From Rhizoctonia solani (Eukaryota; Basidiomycota; Agaricomycetes; Cantharellales; Ceratobasidiaceae), in the NCBI RefSeq assembly GCF_016906535.1, contig NC_057381.1:1302001-1366000 (forward strand): a stretch of 64,000 nt of DNA. Reading direction: 5' to 3'. Positions 22,200-33,194 of this stretch are shown one piece after another (position 1 is the stretch's first letter; each line of letters opens with the position of its first letter). Below the pieces are notes generated by a model. It searched no databases. It was not told the origin of the DNA and saw only the letters and a list, made by a program, of their open reading frames with translations. The position numbers and the translations under genes were made by a program.

Positions 22200-23341
22200 T
22201 TGGAACTATGTAATATATCTGCGTCTCATAAAAATCAACCCCTGTTTACTATTCCAATCAAACCAGAAAAAGCGGAACATTTAGAAGTCCTGATTGACTC
22301 AGGCGCCACATCCTCTTTCATGCACCCTTGCACCGCGGAATCACTCCGCCTTCCACTCATTGACCTCCCTATACCCCGCACCGTCACAATGCTCAATGGG
22401 TCGAGCCCCCAGGCTGGTAAAATCTGGAAGAAGGCTACTCTAACTTTCTCCCTAGATGGCAAACAAATGACTGAGACCTTCCTAATCTGCAATACAGGAT
22501 CTCACGCCGCCATCTTGGGATTGAAGTGGTTAGACGCCCACAATCCGGAAATCGATTGGAACCTGCGCACACTCTCCTTCCCTCACACAACCCCTGAACA
22601 CGTGGCAATTGCTGAGGAAGAGGAAGCAGATAAGAACCCCCTTGAAGGAGTACCCCCCGAGTACCACCAATACGCTAAAGTATTCGGGGAAGAAGAATTC
22701 AACAAGCTTCCCCCCCACCGGCATTACGACATTGGGATTGAACTGACGGAAGAAGGCCCCTTGAACTCTCCATTATACAGCATGACTGACGCCAAATCCG
22801 CTACGCTCAAAGATTGGCTCAGGGACAAGCTCAAGGCAGGCAAGATCCGCCCCAGCAAGTCTTCTATCAGCTTGCCAGTCATGTTTGTTCCCAAAAAGGA
22901 TGGCTCCCGCCAATTGGTTGTTGATTACCGCCGCCTGAACAACCAAACCAAGAAGAATGTTTACCCGCTACCCCGTCCTGATGACCTCATGGCCCAGCTC
23001 CGCGGCGCCAAAGTATTCACCAAATTAGATCTAAGATGGGGTTACAACAACGTCCGTGTTAAGGAGGGTGACGAGTGGAAAACCGCCTTCCAAACAAAGT
23101 ACGGCCTTTACAAGTCCCTGGTGATGACCTTTGGTTTAACAAATGCCCCTGCCGCCTTCCAGCATTTCATGAATGAGCTGTTCAAGGATTTATTGGATGT
23201 ATGCGTCATCATCTATCTTGATGATATCCTAATTTACTCTAAGGATGACGCTTCCCACACCCAGCACATCCATGAAGTCTTACGGCGCCTTATGGAAAAT
23301 CAACTATTCTGTAAAGCCTCGAAGTGCACCTTCCACGTGAC
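22200..23341 (+). pseudogene. A1 Pol, first part: protease and RT fingers/palm
   Basis: The frame runs from a retropepsin (EVLIDSGATSSF, with DSG as active site; ILGLKWLD) into RT (VDYRRLNN, FTKLDLRWGYNN, FGLTNAPAAFQHFMN, and an intact YLDD at about 23217). It is cut at 23341 in the phrase CTFHVT by A2 and continues at 29790 in the same sense. The frame beyond 23342 is A2 LTR sequence and not real protein. Confidence 0.88.
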
Positions 23342-23925
23342 TGTCCTAGACGTCTGTAAGGACGTCGAGGAGGGAGGCGCTTGCGGCCGGATGTATCTAA
23401 GTAGAGAACCGCGTAAGGCGGCGGCAAGCTATCCTACGGCGACGACCAGCTATACTACAATGACCAAGGCCGTAAGGGCAATGACCAGCTATGTAATTAC
23501 AGCGAGAAAGCCGCTTAAGGCGGTGTGGGCTAAGTAGCTAAGTGGGTTACTGGGCTTAAGGCCCTCGTACAGTAATGGGGATGCAACAAGAGGTAATCGA
23601 CCTGGGTGTTACCATGGTTGGTTGGCCTCCTTATATATTCTACAGACAAGCTATTTACAAATACGTTATATGCAATTCCGTATCAAATAAGAACCCCGCT
23701 CCGCAGTCGGCCTTACTCATGCATACGTGTCACTGACGTGTCATAGTGATGTCATCAGGTGGAGGTGGCTACGTGTGCTGAGGTAAGCGCGGAAGGGGAC
23801 GTGGCTCGGCGCTTAGCGTATGATATAAGCGCCGATGTCACGTGATTGAAAATGTTCTCCGATTGCCTTTGTTCAAAATCGAGAAATTGGGAATAAATTC
23901 CTTGGTATCGATTGTGTCTACGACA
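23342..23925 (-). repeat. A2 3' LTR
   Basis: 584 bp. On the minus strand it starts TGTCGTAGACAC and ends GACGTCTAGGACA, the same family as the A1 LTRs. The polypurine tract AGAGGGGGGGCAG immediately precedes it and is still part of the pol reading frame. Confidence 0.9.
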
Positions 23926-26900
23926 CTGCCCCCCCTCTAAGGGCCTTGGCAGCGCCAAGGGCCTTCTTTTTCATTTCCTTTTCGTATTTTTCTAAAATTT
24001 TTTTGGCGTTTTTTAAGTTTTCTTGAGGCTCCCATGTATTTTCTTCTGATCCGTAGCCCTTCCATTTGACTCGGAAGAACCATTTCCCGTTCCTTTCTTC
24101 AGCATCAGTGATCCCCTCCACCTCGTATTCTTCTTCCCCATCCACGGTGACTGGTGGTGGGCGGTTCTCAAAGGCGCGTTTGTTGTCCCTTTTGACCTTA
24201 GATAGAAGCCCCACGTAGAAGACGTTGTGAATGCGCATTGTTGGGGGTAGTTCAAGCCGGTAAGCGCGGTCGGAGATTTTCTTGGTAACCTTAAACGGGC
24301 CCAAACGTTGTTCTGTTAGCTTGGGGCTTAAGGTTTTGAGGTTGACATTCTTGGCGTCGAGCCAAGCTTCTTCTCCGACTTTGAATTCCGTTGGGCTTCC
24401 GCTTTCTCCGGCTGTCATCCGTTGCTTGGCTTGCCGGAGGGCCAATTCTACTTCCTTCCATTGTGCTTCCATTGTTTGGGCAAGTTCATCCGCTTCTGGG
24501 ACATCTGTGGGTACGTTGGACGGGGTTAAGGTGGGTTCCCATCCGTATAAGGCCTTGAAAGGAGTTTTCCCAGTACTACTGTGCATGGCATTGTTGTATG
24601 CAAATTCCGCCATTGGCAGCCACTTAGTCCAGTCCCGTTGGTTGACCCCCGAATAGGCCCTTAGGAAGTGTTCAATGGAAGGGTTGACTCGCTCTGTCTG
24701 TCCGTCGCTCTGGGGATGATACGCCGAGGAGAAGTGGGGGTCTATTCCCAGGCGTTTGTACAGCGCCTTTAGGAACTTGTTGTTGAACACTCTCCCTCTA
24801 TCTGAGACTGTTTTCTCGGGCATGCCGTGCCGTTTCCATACGTGTTCCAGGAATAGTTCCGCTAGTTCCGGGGCTCTCAGCTTTTTGGAGCATTTGACAA
24901 ATATCCCGTACTTGGTGAAGCTATCAATGATGACCAGGATTGAGTTGTAGTTTCCGTCCTTTGGTAAGTCCACGATCATGTTGTAAGAAACGTGTTGCCA
25001 GGGTCTAGTCGGAAGTTCTAGAGGCTGAGGTGGGATAGACGCATACTTGGGCTTCCTGATTTGTTGACAAGTTTCACAGGAGTCCACGTGCCAATAGGTG
25101 TCCGCACGGATGCCAGGCCAGTAGTGGTTGCGCAAGACCAATTCCAGGGTTTGTTGTCTACCAGGATGTCCAGCTAAGGGGCTATTGTGGAATATTTGTA
25201 GCAAGTCCGTCCTTAGGGTGCCTACATCTGGTACTACAATTTGTCCTTGGTAGAATAACAACCCGGCTTCCATTTCATAATCCTTGAATGCTCGTTTGAT
25301 GGAAGGTGGTGCCTTTGATTTGTTTTGGAGGAATTGGAGGATTTCCTCCAAAGACTCATCTTGGTCTAGGGATTGCTCAATCTGGCGTTGTAACTCTTTT
25401 TCTGGCAAGACCAGTGCAACGTTGGCAAAGACAGGGTCTGGGAGCATGGTTTGGTCAGCTGGAGGAATGTTGGCGTGATCTGAACGGCGTGAAAGGGCAT
25501 CCGGTTTCCCTGATTGTTTTCCGGGGCAATAGACAATCTGGAAGTTGTAACCGGCTAGTAGAAGGTGCCATTGTGCGTGGCGACGGTTGAAGGTTCTTGA
25601 CTCCTTCCAGTACTCCAGATTGCGGTGATTGGTAAACACGGTGATTGGGTGTGCAGTTCCTTCCAGGAATATACGCCAGTATTCAAAAGATCGTATGATA
25701 GCCAGTAGTTCTTTGTTGTGGGTATCATAGTTTTGTTCCGCTCCCTTGAACGATTCTGACAGGAATCCTAAGGGGTGTAATTGTCTGTCTTCCTGGCGTT
25801 GACTGAGTATAGACCCTAAGGCCGCACCTGAGGCGTCCGTTTCCAGGAAATAAGGTTTGGCAGGATTGGCGTGGCATAGTACTGGTGCGTTGGTAATGGC
25901 GTCTTTTAACCCTTGGAATGCTTCTTGCTCCCTAGTATCCCATTTCCATGGTATGTCCTTTTTGACCAGGTTATGTAATGGCCTGGCCATATGGCTAAAG
26001 TTGGCAACAAAGCGGCGTAGGAAATTGGCAAAACCCAGGAACAATTGTACTTCTTTGACCTTAGTGGGTGTAGGCCATTCTTGGATCACCTGGATTTTGA
26101 GCTTATCCAGACTGAATCCCTTATCCAATACAATTATTCCTAGATACTCCACTGAGGTGACGTGGAAAGTACACTTGGATGCCTTACAGAACAATTGGTT
26201 CTCCATTAAGCGCCGTAGGACTTCATGAACGTGCTGGGTGTGTGTTGCGTCATCCTTAGAGTAGATTAGGATGTCATCAAGGTAAATGATGACGCATACA
26301 TCCAGGAGGTCCTTGAACAAGTCGTTCATGAAATGCTGAAAGGCGGCAGGGGCGTTTGTCAAACCAAAAGTCATCACCAGGGATTCATAGAGGCCGTACT
26401 TGGTTTGGAATGCGGTCTTCCACTCATCACCTTCTTTAACTCGCACATTGTTGTAACCCCATCGTAAGTCTAGTTTGGTAAAGATCTTGGCGCCACGGAG
26501 CTGGGCCATAAGATCATCTGGGCGGGGAAGCGGATAAATGTTTTTCTTGGTGCGATTGTTAAGGCGACGGTAGTCAACAACCAGGCGGCAGGAACCATCC
26601 TTTTTTGGGACAAACATTATGGGGGAACTGATGGAAGATTTGCTAGGGCGGATCTTCCCAGCTTTCAACTCATCCCTGAGCCAGTCCTTGAGTGTGGCGG
26701 ACTCGGCGTCTGTCATACTGTAAAGAGGGGAGTTAAGGGGGCCTTCTTCCGTGAGTTCTATTCCAATATTGTAATGCCGGTGTGGAGGGAGCTTGTTGAA
26801 TTCTTCTTCCCCGAATACCTTGGCGTATTGATGGTACTTGGAGGGTACTCCTTCAAGGGGGTTCTTATCTGCTTCCTCTTCCTCGGCAATGGCCACATGT

Positions 26901-27268
26901 TCAGGGGTTGTATGAGGGAAGGTAAGGGTGCGCCTGTTCCAATCAATCTCTGGGTTGTGGGCATCCAACCATTTCAATCCTAAGATAGCAGCATGAGACC
27001 CTGTGTTACATATAAGGAAGGTCTCTGTCATCTTCTTGCCATCAAAGGAGAAGGTTAGAACTGCCTTCTTCCAGATCTTGCCTGCCTGGGGGCTTGACCC
27101 ATCAAGCATAGTGACGGTACGGGGTGTAGGGAGGTCAATGAGTGGAAGGCGGAGTAGTTCCGCGGTACGGGGGTGGAGGAAGGATGAGGTGGCGCCTGAA
27201 TCTATCAGGACTTCTAGGGGTTCCGCTTTTTTCTCTGGTTTGATCAAAATGGTGAACAGGGGTGACAT
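23918..27268 (-). CDS. A2 Pol polyprotein (PR-RT-RH-IN-chromodomain)
   Basis: 1116 residues, uninterrupted. Domains: retropepsin IDSGA (22-26); RT with VDYRRLNN (near 231), FTKLDLRWGYNN (near 264) and YLDD (329-332); RNase H with TDAS (477-480); the H-H-C-C zinc finger (about 694-734); integrase with SDRGRVF (near 823) and QTERVN (near 857); and a chromodomain (EYEVEGITD...WFFRVKWKGYGSEENTWEP, about 1045-1090) that would steer insertion to marked chromatin. The first integrase Asp is replaced: SYNMIVDLP here (codon 24982-24980) against YDMIVDLP in A1, so strand transfer is probably lost. The stop codon TAG lies a few bases inside the 3' LTR. Confidence 0.92.
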   Translation of the reverse strand: MSPLFTILIKPEKKAEPLEVLIDSGATSSFLHPRTAELLRLPLIDLPTPRTVTMLDGSSPQAGKIWKKAVLTFSFDGKKMTETFLICNTGSHAAILGLKWLDAHNPEIDWNRRTLTFPHTTPEHVAIAEEEEADKNPLEGVPSKYHQYAKVFGEEEFNKLPPHRHYNIGIELTEEGPLNSPLYSMTDAESATLKDWLRDELKAGKIRPSKSSISSPIMFVPKKDGSCRLVVDYRRLNNRTKKNIYPLPRPDDLMAQLRGAKIFTKLDLRWGYNNVRVKEGDEWKTAFQTKYGLYESLVMTFGLTNAPAAFQHFMNDLFKDLLDVCVIIYLDDILIYSKDDATHTQHVHEVLRRLMENQLFCKASKCTFHVTSVEYLGIIVLDKGFSLDKLKIQVIQEWPTPTKVKEVQLFLGFANFLRRFVANFSHMARPLHNLVKKDIPWKWDTREQEAFQGLKDAITNAPVLCHANPAKPYFLETDASGAALGSILSQRQEDRQLHPLGFLSESFKGAEQNYDTHNKELLAIIRSFEYWRIFLEGTAHPITVFTNHRNLEYWKESRTFNRRHAQWHLLLAGYNFQIVYCPGKQSGKPDALSRRSDHANIPPADQTMLPDPVFANVALVLPEKELQRQIEQSLDQDESLEEILQFLQNKSKAPPSIKRAFKDYEMEAGLLFYQGQIVVPDVGTLRTDLLQIFHNSPLAGHPGRQQTLELVLRNHYWPGIRADTYWHVDSCETCQQIRKPKYASIPPQPLELPTRPWQHVSYNMIVDLPKDGNYNSILVIIDSFTKYGIFVKCSKKLRAPELAELFLEHVWKRHGMPEKTVSDRGRVFNNKFLKALYKRLGIDPHFSSAYHPQSDGQTERVNPSIEHFLRAYSGVNQRDWTKWLPMAEFAYNNAMHSSTGKTPFKALYGWEPTLTPSNVPTDVPEADELAQTMEAQWKEVELALRQAKQRMTAGESGSPTEFKVGEEAWLDAKNVNLKTLSPKLTEQRLGPFKVTKKISDRAYRLELPPTMRIHNVFYVGLLSKVKRDNKRAFENRPPPVTVDGEEEYEVEGITDAEERNGKWFFRVKWKGYGSEENTWEPQENLKNAKKILEKYEKEMKKKALGAAKALRGGAVS

Positions 27269-27345
27269 TTTACTACTAGATATATTACAAATTTTGATAC
27301 ATGAGCCAGAGTCCTTGGGGCCCTTGCGCGCGGCGGCAGGTGCCC

Positions 27346-28698
27346 TTAATCTTTTCCCAATTCGGGTCCAGATTCTTCGCCAACCTTGGCGGCTTCCTTC
27401 TTGACACTTTCCTCCTTAGGCGTGGCTTTCCAGCCAGTGCGGCATTCCGCAAACTTGTGGCCCAACTTGCCGCATTTGATGCATAGGCCTTTGGCCCGGC
27501 GGCGGTTTTGCTCCTCCTTGGAGACAAAATTGGGATTGCTAGAGAGGCGTCCTGGTCTTGTGGCCTGTTGGCCGGTGCTTGCCCCCCTATTGGGGGTGGA
27601 GGAAGTTCCAGGCTTACTACCCTTGGGCGGGTGGCTGGCACGCTCCTCTTGGAGGGCGTTGTCAATGACCAGGGCCGCGTTCTGCAGCTCCAGGAGGGTG
27701 GTTGGGCGCCGTTCTCGAGTGGCAATGAGGCGGCTGACCTCCCAGTGGAGGCCTTGTGCGAATTGCCCACGGAGGGCGGCATTGTTCCAATCCAGGTCCA
27801 TGGCAATGGTCCTGAATTTTGTAATATACTCAGCACAGGTACCTGTCTGAGTAAGGTGGGTGATTTGCCGCTCCGCGGCCCTTGTGGCGTCCGGGTTCCC
27901 AAATGCAGCCAGGAATTCCCTCCTGAAGTCCTTGACCGTTTGGATAATGGCCCTGTGGGACCCTAGTTGGTCAAGGTGGGGGTGCGCCCACGCTCCTGCC
28001 GTGTCCTTCATGTTCATTAGGAGGAACAAAAGTACCTCCTGATCTGTTGGGAACATGCGCTGATTAAGGCGGACCCATGCCATCATTCTTGTGAGCCATT
28101 GTTGTGACTCATTCCCAATCTTTCCCATGTAGGCGTCAGGATGATCCACCTTGACAGGGGCTTGGTATGTGGCTACAGGAGCCGCTGGCTGAGGGGCAAC
28201 GGGGGAGCGGAGTCTGATAGGCAAAGATGGAGGGGGAGTATGGACTCTTGGGGGAGCCCGGACAGGGGTTGGTTGGGCAAAGGTGATGGGGGGCTTGGTA
28301 GGGTTCGCCCAGGCAATGAGGGGCGCACTAGGCGCTGGAAAAGGGTCGGTTTTGGATAGGGGCCTGGGCGTGGCCTCGATTGCCGGGGGTTTCCGGTCTT
28401 CTGGTGTGTGTGGGCTTCCACCCCTAGCCTTGACGCAAGCAAGGGTTTGATTGACTGCTCCCATCCAGTCTTGGGCTTCCTTTGTGGCTTCTTTTTGTTC
28501 CTTGAGTTCCCGTTCAAGCCAGAGGACATGGTTTTGCAATCCCAGGAGGAGGGAGATTGCGCGGCTGAGGGAAACTTCCCCATAGACCTTGGGTTCGAGG
28601 CTTGTTGGCTCATTGGTGGTTGCTGAAATAGCGGGTCCCAACTCTCCTTGATCAAGAGGGGACGGGGGACGAGCGGTGCTCCGGGAGCGGGTTGCCAT
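27346..28698 (-). CDS. A2 Gag
   Basis: 450 residues starting MATRSRSTARPPSPLDQGELG, collinear with A1 Gag. It has the Pro-rich N-terminal region, the capsid-type domain (DHPDAYMGKIGNESQQW, TAGAWAHPHLDQLG) and one CCHC knuckle, CIKCGKLGHKFAEC. The frame is open further upstream to 28881, but the start shared with A1 is preferred. Pol begins 77 bases downstream in another frame. Confidence 0.88.
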   Translation of the reverse strand: MATRSRSTARPPSPLDQGELGPAISATTNEPTSLEPKVYGEVSLSRAISLLLGLQNHVLWLERELKEQKEATKEAQDWMGAVNQTLACVKARGGSPHTPEDRKPPAIEATPRPLSKTDPFPAPSAPLIAWANPTKPPITFAQPTPVRAPPRVHTPPPSLPIRLRSPVAPQPAAPVATYQAPVKVDHPDAYMGKIGNESQQWLTRMMAWVRLNQRMFPTDQEVLLFLLMNMKDTAGAWAHPHLDQLGSHRAIIQTVKDFRREFLAAFGNPDATRAAERQITHLTQTGTCAEYITKFRTIAMDLDWNNAALRGQFAQGLHWEVSRLIATRERRPTTLLELQNAALVIDNALQEERASHPPKGSKPGTSSTPNRGASTGQQATRPGRLSSNPNFVSKEEQNRRRAKGLCIKCGKLGHKFAECRTGWKATPKEESVKKEAAKVGEESGPELGKD

Positions 28699-29205
28699 TT
28701 CATGAGGGTAGGAATGGCCTTGGTGGGAAGCGGTGCGCTGGGAGGCGTGGGAGGAAGCGCGAGAGGGAGTGCGGGAGGTAATGATGGGCAATGTGGGGAA
28801 AGTGGGGGCTATGTAGCCAAGGGTGCCTATATCAGGGCTTATAGGTTGCTTTACTACTCGAACGCTAAACCTTTGTCTCAACCAACCTAGCGTTGGACAG
28901 TCCTTTCAACCAATCAGCAGCCGTGAGCGGGCGTGATGTGGAGCAGGTTTTCTGCAAGCGGGTGGATTGACTGTCTAAGGTCGCAGGTAGAGGGTGCAGT
29001 GACTGGGGTATGCGGACAATTAAGACCTGTCTGCCTTGTAGTAATTTGGTACTAGGTGGGACCGACGCTGGTTTGATTATTAACAGCAAAAGGCGAGTCC
29101 GATCACCTGATTTCCCTTGTACTAGTACAGGAGGCTCTCTCGTTTGTTGGATCTAAGTGGGGTGGTGCAGAACGGTTTGCAACCGACGTAAGGTTGATTA
29201 CCTAG
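28699..29205 (-). other. A2 untranslated leader
   Basis: About 507 bp between the 5' LTR and gag. It opens CTAGGTAATCAACC, the same as A1, marking the presumed primer-binding site. No gene seen. Confidence 0.5.
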
Positions 29206-29789
29206 TGTCCTAGACGTCTGTAAGGACGTCAAGGAGGGAGGCGCTTGTGGCCGGATGTATCTAAGTAGAGAACCGCGTAAGGCGGCGGCAAGCTATCCTA
29301 CGGTGACGACCAGCTATACTACAATGACCAAGGCCGTAAGGGCAATGACCAGCTATGTAACTACAGCGAGAAAGCCGCTTAAGGCGGTGTGGGCTAAGTA
29401 GCTAAGTGGGTTACTGGGCTTAAGGCCCTCGTACAGTAATGGGGATGCGACAAGAGGTAATCGACCTGGGTGTTACCATGGTCGGTTGGCCTCCTTATAT
29501 ATTCTACAGACAAGCTATTTACAAATACGTTATATGCAATTCTGTATCAAATAAGAACCCCGCTCCACAGTCGGCCTTACTCATGCATACGTGTCACTGA
29601 CGTGTCATAATGATGTCATCAGGTGGAGGTGGCTACGTGTGCTGAGGTAAGCGCGGATGGGGACGTGGCTCGGCGCTTAGCGTATGATATAAGCGCCGAT
29701 GTCACGTGATTGAAAATGTTCTCCGATTGCCTTTGTTCAAAATCAAGAAATTGGGAATAAATTCCTTGGTATCAATTGTGTCTACAACA
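29206..29789 (-). repeat. A2 5' LTR
   Basis: 584 bp, same length as the 3' copy. It carries TCACGTGA and the GGCGCTTA/TAAGCGCC inverted repeat near 29678-29708, and the TATATAAGGAGG promoter box near 29500 on the minus strand. Confidence 0.9.
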
Positions 29790-32033
29790 GTGACATCTGT
29801 GGAATACCTGGGTATTATTGTCTTGGATAAGGGCTTCAGTTTGGATAAGCTCAAAATCCAGGCTGTCCAAGAATGGCCTATTCCTACCAAAATCAAAGAA
29901 GTTCAATCATTCCTGGGATTCGCCAACTTCCTCCGCCGATTTGTTGCCAATTTTAGCCACATGGCCAGGCCATTGCACAACCTAGTCAAGAAGGACACCC
30001 CTTGGAAATGGGATACAAAGGAACAAGAAGCTTTCCAAGGGTTGAAGGACGCAATCACCAACGCCCCTGTCCTTTGCCACGCAGACCCTACCAAACCCTA
30101 CTTCTTGGAAACGGATGCATCCGGCGCGGCCCTTGGTTCTATACTCAGTCAACGGCAGGAAGATGGTCGCCTACACCCCCTCAGTTTCCTCTCTGAATCA
30201 TTCAAAGGAGCTGAGCAGAATTACAACACACACAACAAGGAGCTCCTAGCAATCATTTGCTCCTTTGAGTACTGGCGCATATTCCTGGAAGGGACTCTAC
30301 ACCCCATCACCGTATTCACTGATCACCGTAACCTGGAATACTGGAAGGAATCCCAGACGTTCAACCGCCGCCATGCAAGATGGCATCTTCTACTGGCCGG
30401 ATACAACTTCCAGATAGTATACCGTCCCGGTAAACAATCCGGTAAACCTGATGCCCTGTCACAACAATCCAACCATGCGGACATTCCCCCCGCCAATCAA
30501 ACAATGCTACCCAACCTCGTATTTGCCAACGTTGCCCTGGTCACCCCTGAGAAGGAGCTCCAACGCCAGATCAAAGGCGCCCTTGACCAAGACAAATCGC
30601 TAGAGGAAATATTACAATTCCTCCAAAATGAGTCAAAGGCACCCCCGTCCATCAAACGCGCGTTTAAAGATTACAAAATGGAAGCGGGCCTACTTTTCTA
30701 CCAAGGACAAATTGTGGTCCCTGACGTTGGAACGCTGAGGACGGAACTACTTTGTATCTTCCATGACAGCCCATTGGCCAGACACCCCAGGAGGCAGCAA
30801 ACGTTGGAATTAATCTGCAGGAATTACTATTGGCCCGGCATCCGCGCCGACACCTACTGGCACGTGGATTCTTGCAAAACCTGCCAGCGTATTTGCAAAC
30901 CTAAGTACGCTTCAATTCCCCTGCAGCCCCTAGAACTCCCATCCAGACCCTGGCAACATATCTCCTATGACATGATAGTAGATCTGCCCAAGGACGGGAA
31001 TTTCAACTCAATCCTGGTTATTGTTGACAGCTTCACTAAGTACGGCATCTTCATCTAATGTTCAAAAAAATTGAAAGCGCCCAAACTAGCAGACCTATTC
31101 CTGGAAAATGTCTGGAAACGCCATGGTATGCCAGAAAAGACAATATCGGACAGGGGAAGGGTATTCAACAATAAATTCCTGAAAGCCCTGTACAAACGCT
31201 TAGGAATAGACCCCCACTACTCTTCAGCCTACCACCCCCAAAGCAATGGGCAGACAGAACGAGTAAACCCGTCCATTGAACACTTCTTAAGGGCATACTC
31301 TGGCATCAACCAACAGGACTGGACAAAGTGGCTCCCCATGGCGGAATTTGCTTACAATAACGCCGTACACAGTAGCACCGGAAAAACTCCTTTCAAAGCC
31401 CTGTACAGATGGGAACCCACCTTGACCCCATCCAACGTACCAACAGATGTTCCGGAAGCAGACGACCTTGCCCAGACAATGGAGGCACAATGGAAGGAAG
31501 TAGAATCTGCCTTACAACAATCTAAGCAACGGATGGTAGCCGGAGAAGACGGAAACCCAGTAGAATTCAAGATCAGAGAAGAAGCATGGCTGGACTCCAA
31601 GAACGTAAATCTCAAGACCCTGAGCCCCAAGTTAACCGAGCAACGCTTAGGGCCATTCAAAGTTATTGAGAAGATATCCAACCGCGCCTACCGACTTGAG
31701 CTACCCCCAACTATGCGTATCCACAACGTCTTCTATGTGGGACTCCTATCCAAGGTCAAAAGGGACAAGAAGCGCACCTTCAAAAATTGTCCCCCACCAG
31801 TCACCATAGACGGAGAAGAGGAATATGAAGTGGAGGGGATCACTGATGCCAAAGAAAGGAACAGAGAATGGTTCTTCCAAGTCAAATGGAAGGGTTATGG
31901 GTCAGAAGAAAACACATGGGAACCCCAAGAAAACCTAAAAAATGCCGAAAAGATTTTAGAAAAATACAAAAAAGAGATGAAAAAGAAGGCCCTCGGCGCT
32001 GCCAAGGCCCTTAGAGGGGGGGCAGTGTTGTAG
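29790..32033 (+). pseudogene. A1 Pol, second part: RT end, RNase H, integrase, chromodomain
   Basis: Resumes at the TSD and reads TSVEYLGIIVLDKGF, RNase H with TDASGAALGS and TDHRNLEYW, and the zinc finger. The integrase has YDMIVDLP, SDRGRVF and QTERVN, all three acidic residues kept. The chromodomain has EYEVEGITD and KWKGYGSEENTWEP. A single in-frame TAA at 31056-31058 interrupts integrase after GIFI, where A2 has a Lys codon nearby. Element A1 is therefore broken twice: by A2 and by this stop. Confidence 0.88.
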
Positions 32034-32598
32034 ACACACTCAATACCAGGGAATTTATTCCCATTTTCTCGGATTTAAACAAAGGCTAACAGACAACATT
32101 TTTGATCACGTGACTTCGGCGCTTATATCATACGCTAAGCGCCGAGCCACGTCCCCTTCCGCGCTTACCTCAGCACACGTAGCCACCTCCACCTGATGAC
32201 ATCACTATGACACGTCAGTGACATGTACGCATGAGTAAGGCCGACTGCGGAGCGGGGTTCTTATTGGATTAGATATTGGATATTATGTATTTGTAATTAG
32301 TCGTACTGTAGAATATATAAGGAGGCCAACCAACCATGGTAACACCCAGGTCAATTACCTCTTGTTGCATCCCCACTTGTACGAGGCCTTACAGCCAGAT
32401 CACTAAGTAGCACTACCACGCCTTAAGCGTCAACTCCACTGTACATACGTAGCTTGCCACCACCCATACGGCCTTGGCCATTGTAGTTTAGTAGTTAGAC
32501 GTTGTAGGGTAGACCTTGCCGCCTTAAGCGGTACCTGCTGTACATCCACACGGCCACAAGCGCCCGCGCCCTTGACGTCCTTACAGACGTCTAGGACA
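32026..32598 (+). repeat. A1 3' LTR
   Basis: 573 bp, the same length as the 5' copy, preceded by polypurine AGAGGGGGGGCAG. The pol frame ends in its first bases (TGTTGTAG supplies the stop). Confidence 0.92.
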
Positions 32599-32849
32599 GT
32601 TTTCTTACAAACAGACCAACAGCTCTGTTAACCATTAATCAATTGTCTATTGCACTTGCAAGAAATCCAAGCAATCATCAAAATACAAAACATATACAAG
32701 TGAAGTATCATTTCATTTGCAAATTGATTGCATTCAAGGAGATAGAACTTAAATTTATCCCTACCAATGAACAAGTTGCCGACGTGCTTACAAAGCCCCT
32801 TGGACAACTTAAATTTCCAAAGTTCATTACAGATATGGGTATGGCATAG
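32599..32849 (+). pseudogene. Copia RNase H C-terminal end
   Basis: Continuation of the frame cut at 19740. SIALARNPSNHQNTKHIQVKYHF..., then KFIPTNEQVADVLTKPL is the canonical copia pol terminus (ADxLTKPL). It begins with the second copy of TSD GTTTT. Confidence 0.85.
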
Positions 32850-32896
32850 TTCTCTCTATTTTTTCTCTTTTATTCCGTCATGATTCTGAGTGGGCG

Positions 32897-33186
32897 TGTT
32901 GTAATATCAGTATCATAACTAGATAACCTGTATACGTGTCCACGTGACGCGTTTGTATCTGTTTGTACTATTTGCATATATGCTCATGGAATTTTTCATG
33001 TAAACCTCAGTTTGCTATATCATAGTTGAAGCTGAGGTAAAGTACGGATTATTTTCTATCTTTTCATGTTATCTCACAAGTACCTGTAGTATACATTACA
33101 TCTAGGTACATTGAATTCAGTTTGCTATATCATAGTTGAAGCTGAGTATACATTACATCTAGCATCAACACACCTGCGCTTCAACA
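32897..33186 (+). repeat. Copia 3' LTR
   Basis: 290 bp, TGTTGTAATA...TTCAACA, followed by TSD AAACT. Shorter than the 5' LTR by one internal repeat of about 12-15 bp (GTAAACCTCAGTTCG). Confidence 0.88.
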
Positions 33187-33194
33187 AAACTCAC

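Larger units (their letters stand above)
23342..29789 (-). mobile_element. Ty3/gypsy chromovirus A2, nested head-on in A1
   Basis: 584-bp LTRs at 23342-23925 (3' LTR) and 29206-29789 (5' LTR), TSD GTGAC (23337-23341 and 29790-29794). It has uninterrupted gag and pol frames and is the best-preserved retrotransposon here. The LTR pair differs at about 13 sites (10 CpG transitions). Confidence 0.93.
19741..32598 (+). mobile_element. Ty3/gypsy chromovirus A1, nested in copia and split by A2
   Basis: 573-bp LTRs at both ends, TSD GTTTT (19736-19740 and 32599-32603). It carries gag (20797-22152) and a chromodomain-bearing pol in two pieces (22200-23341 and 29790-32033), because element A2 inserted in the RT domain. 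The LTR pair differs at about 11 positions, 10 of them CpG transitions. Confidence 0.92.
15460..33186 (+). mobile_element. Ty1/copia LTR retrotransposon, decayed and internally invaded
   Basis: LTRs at 15460-15761 and 32897-33186 (TGTTGTAATA...TTCAACA) are flanked by the 5-bp duplication AAACT (15455-15459 and 33187-33191). Its own internal sequence is only 15762-19740 plus 32599-32896. The rest is the A1/A2 gypsy nest, which entered its RNase H domain. It lies inside an intron of the DUF6698-like gene, in antisense orientation. Confidence 0.9.

Noticed and set aside
23342..23537. C-terminal tail of the long frame starting at 22200
   Set aside because: These codons are the A2 LTR read in the pol frame; the real pol continues at 29790.
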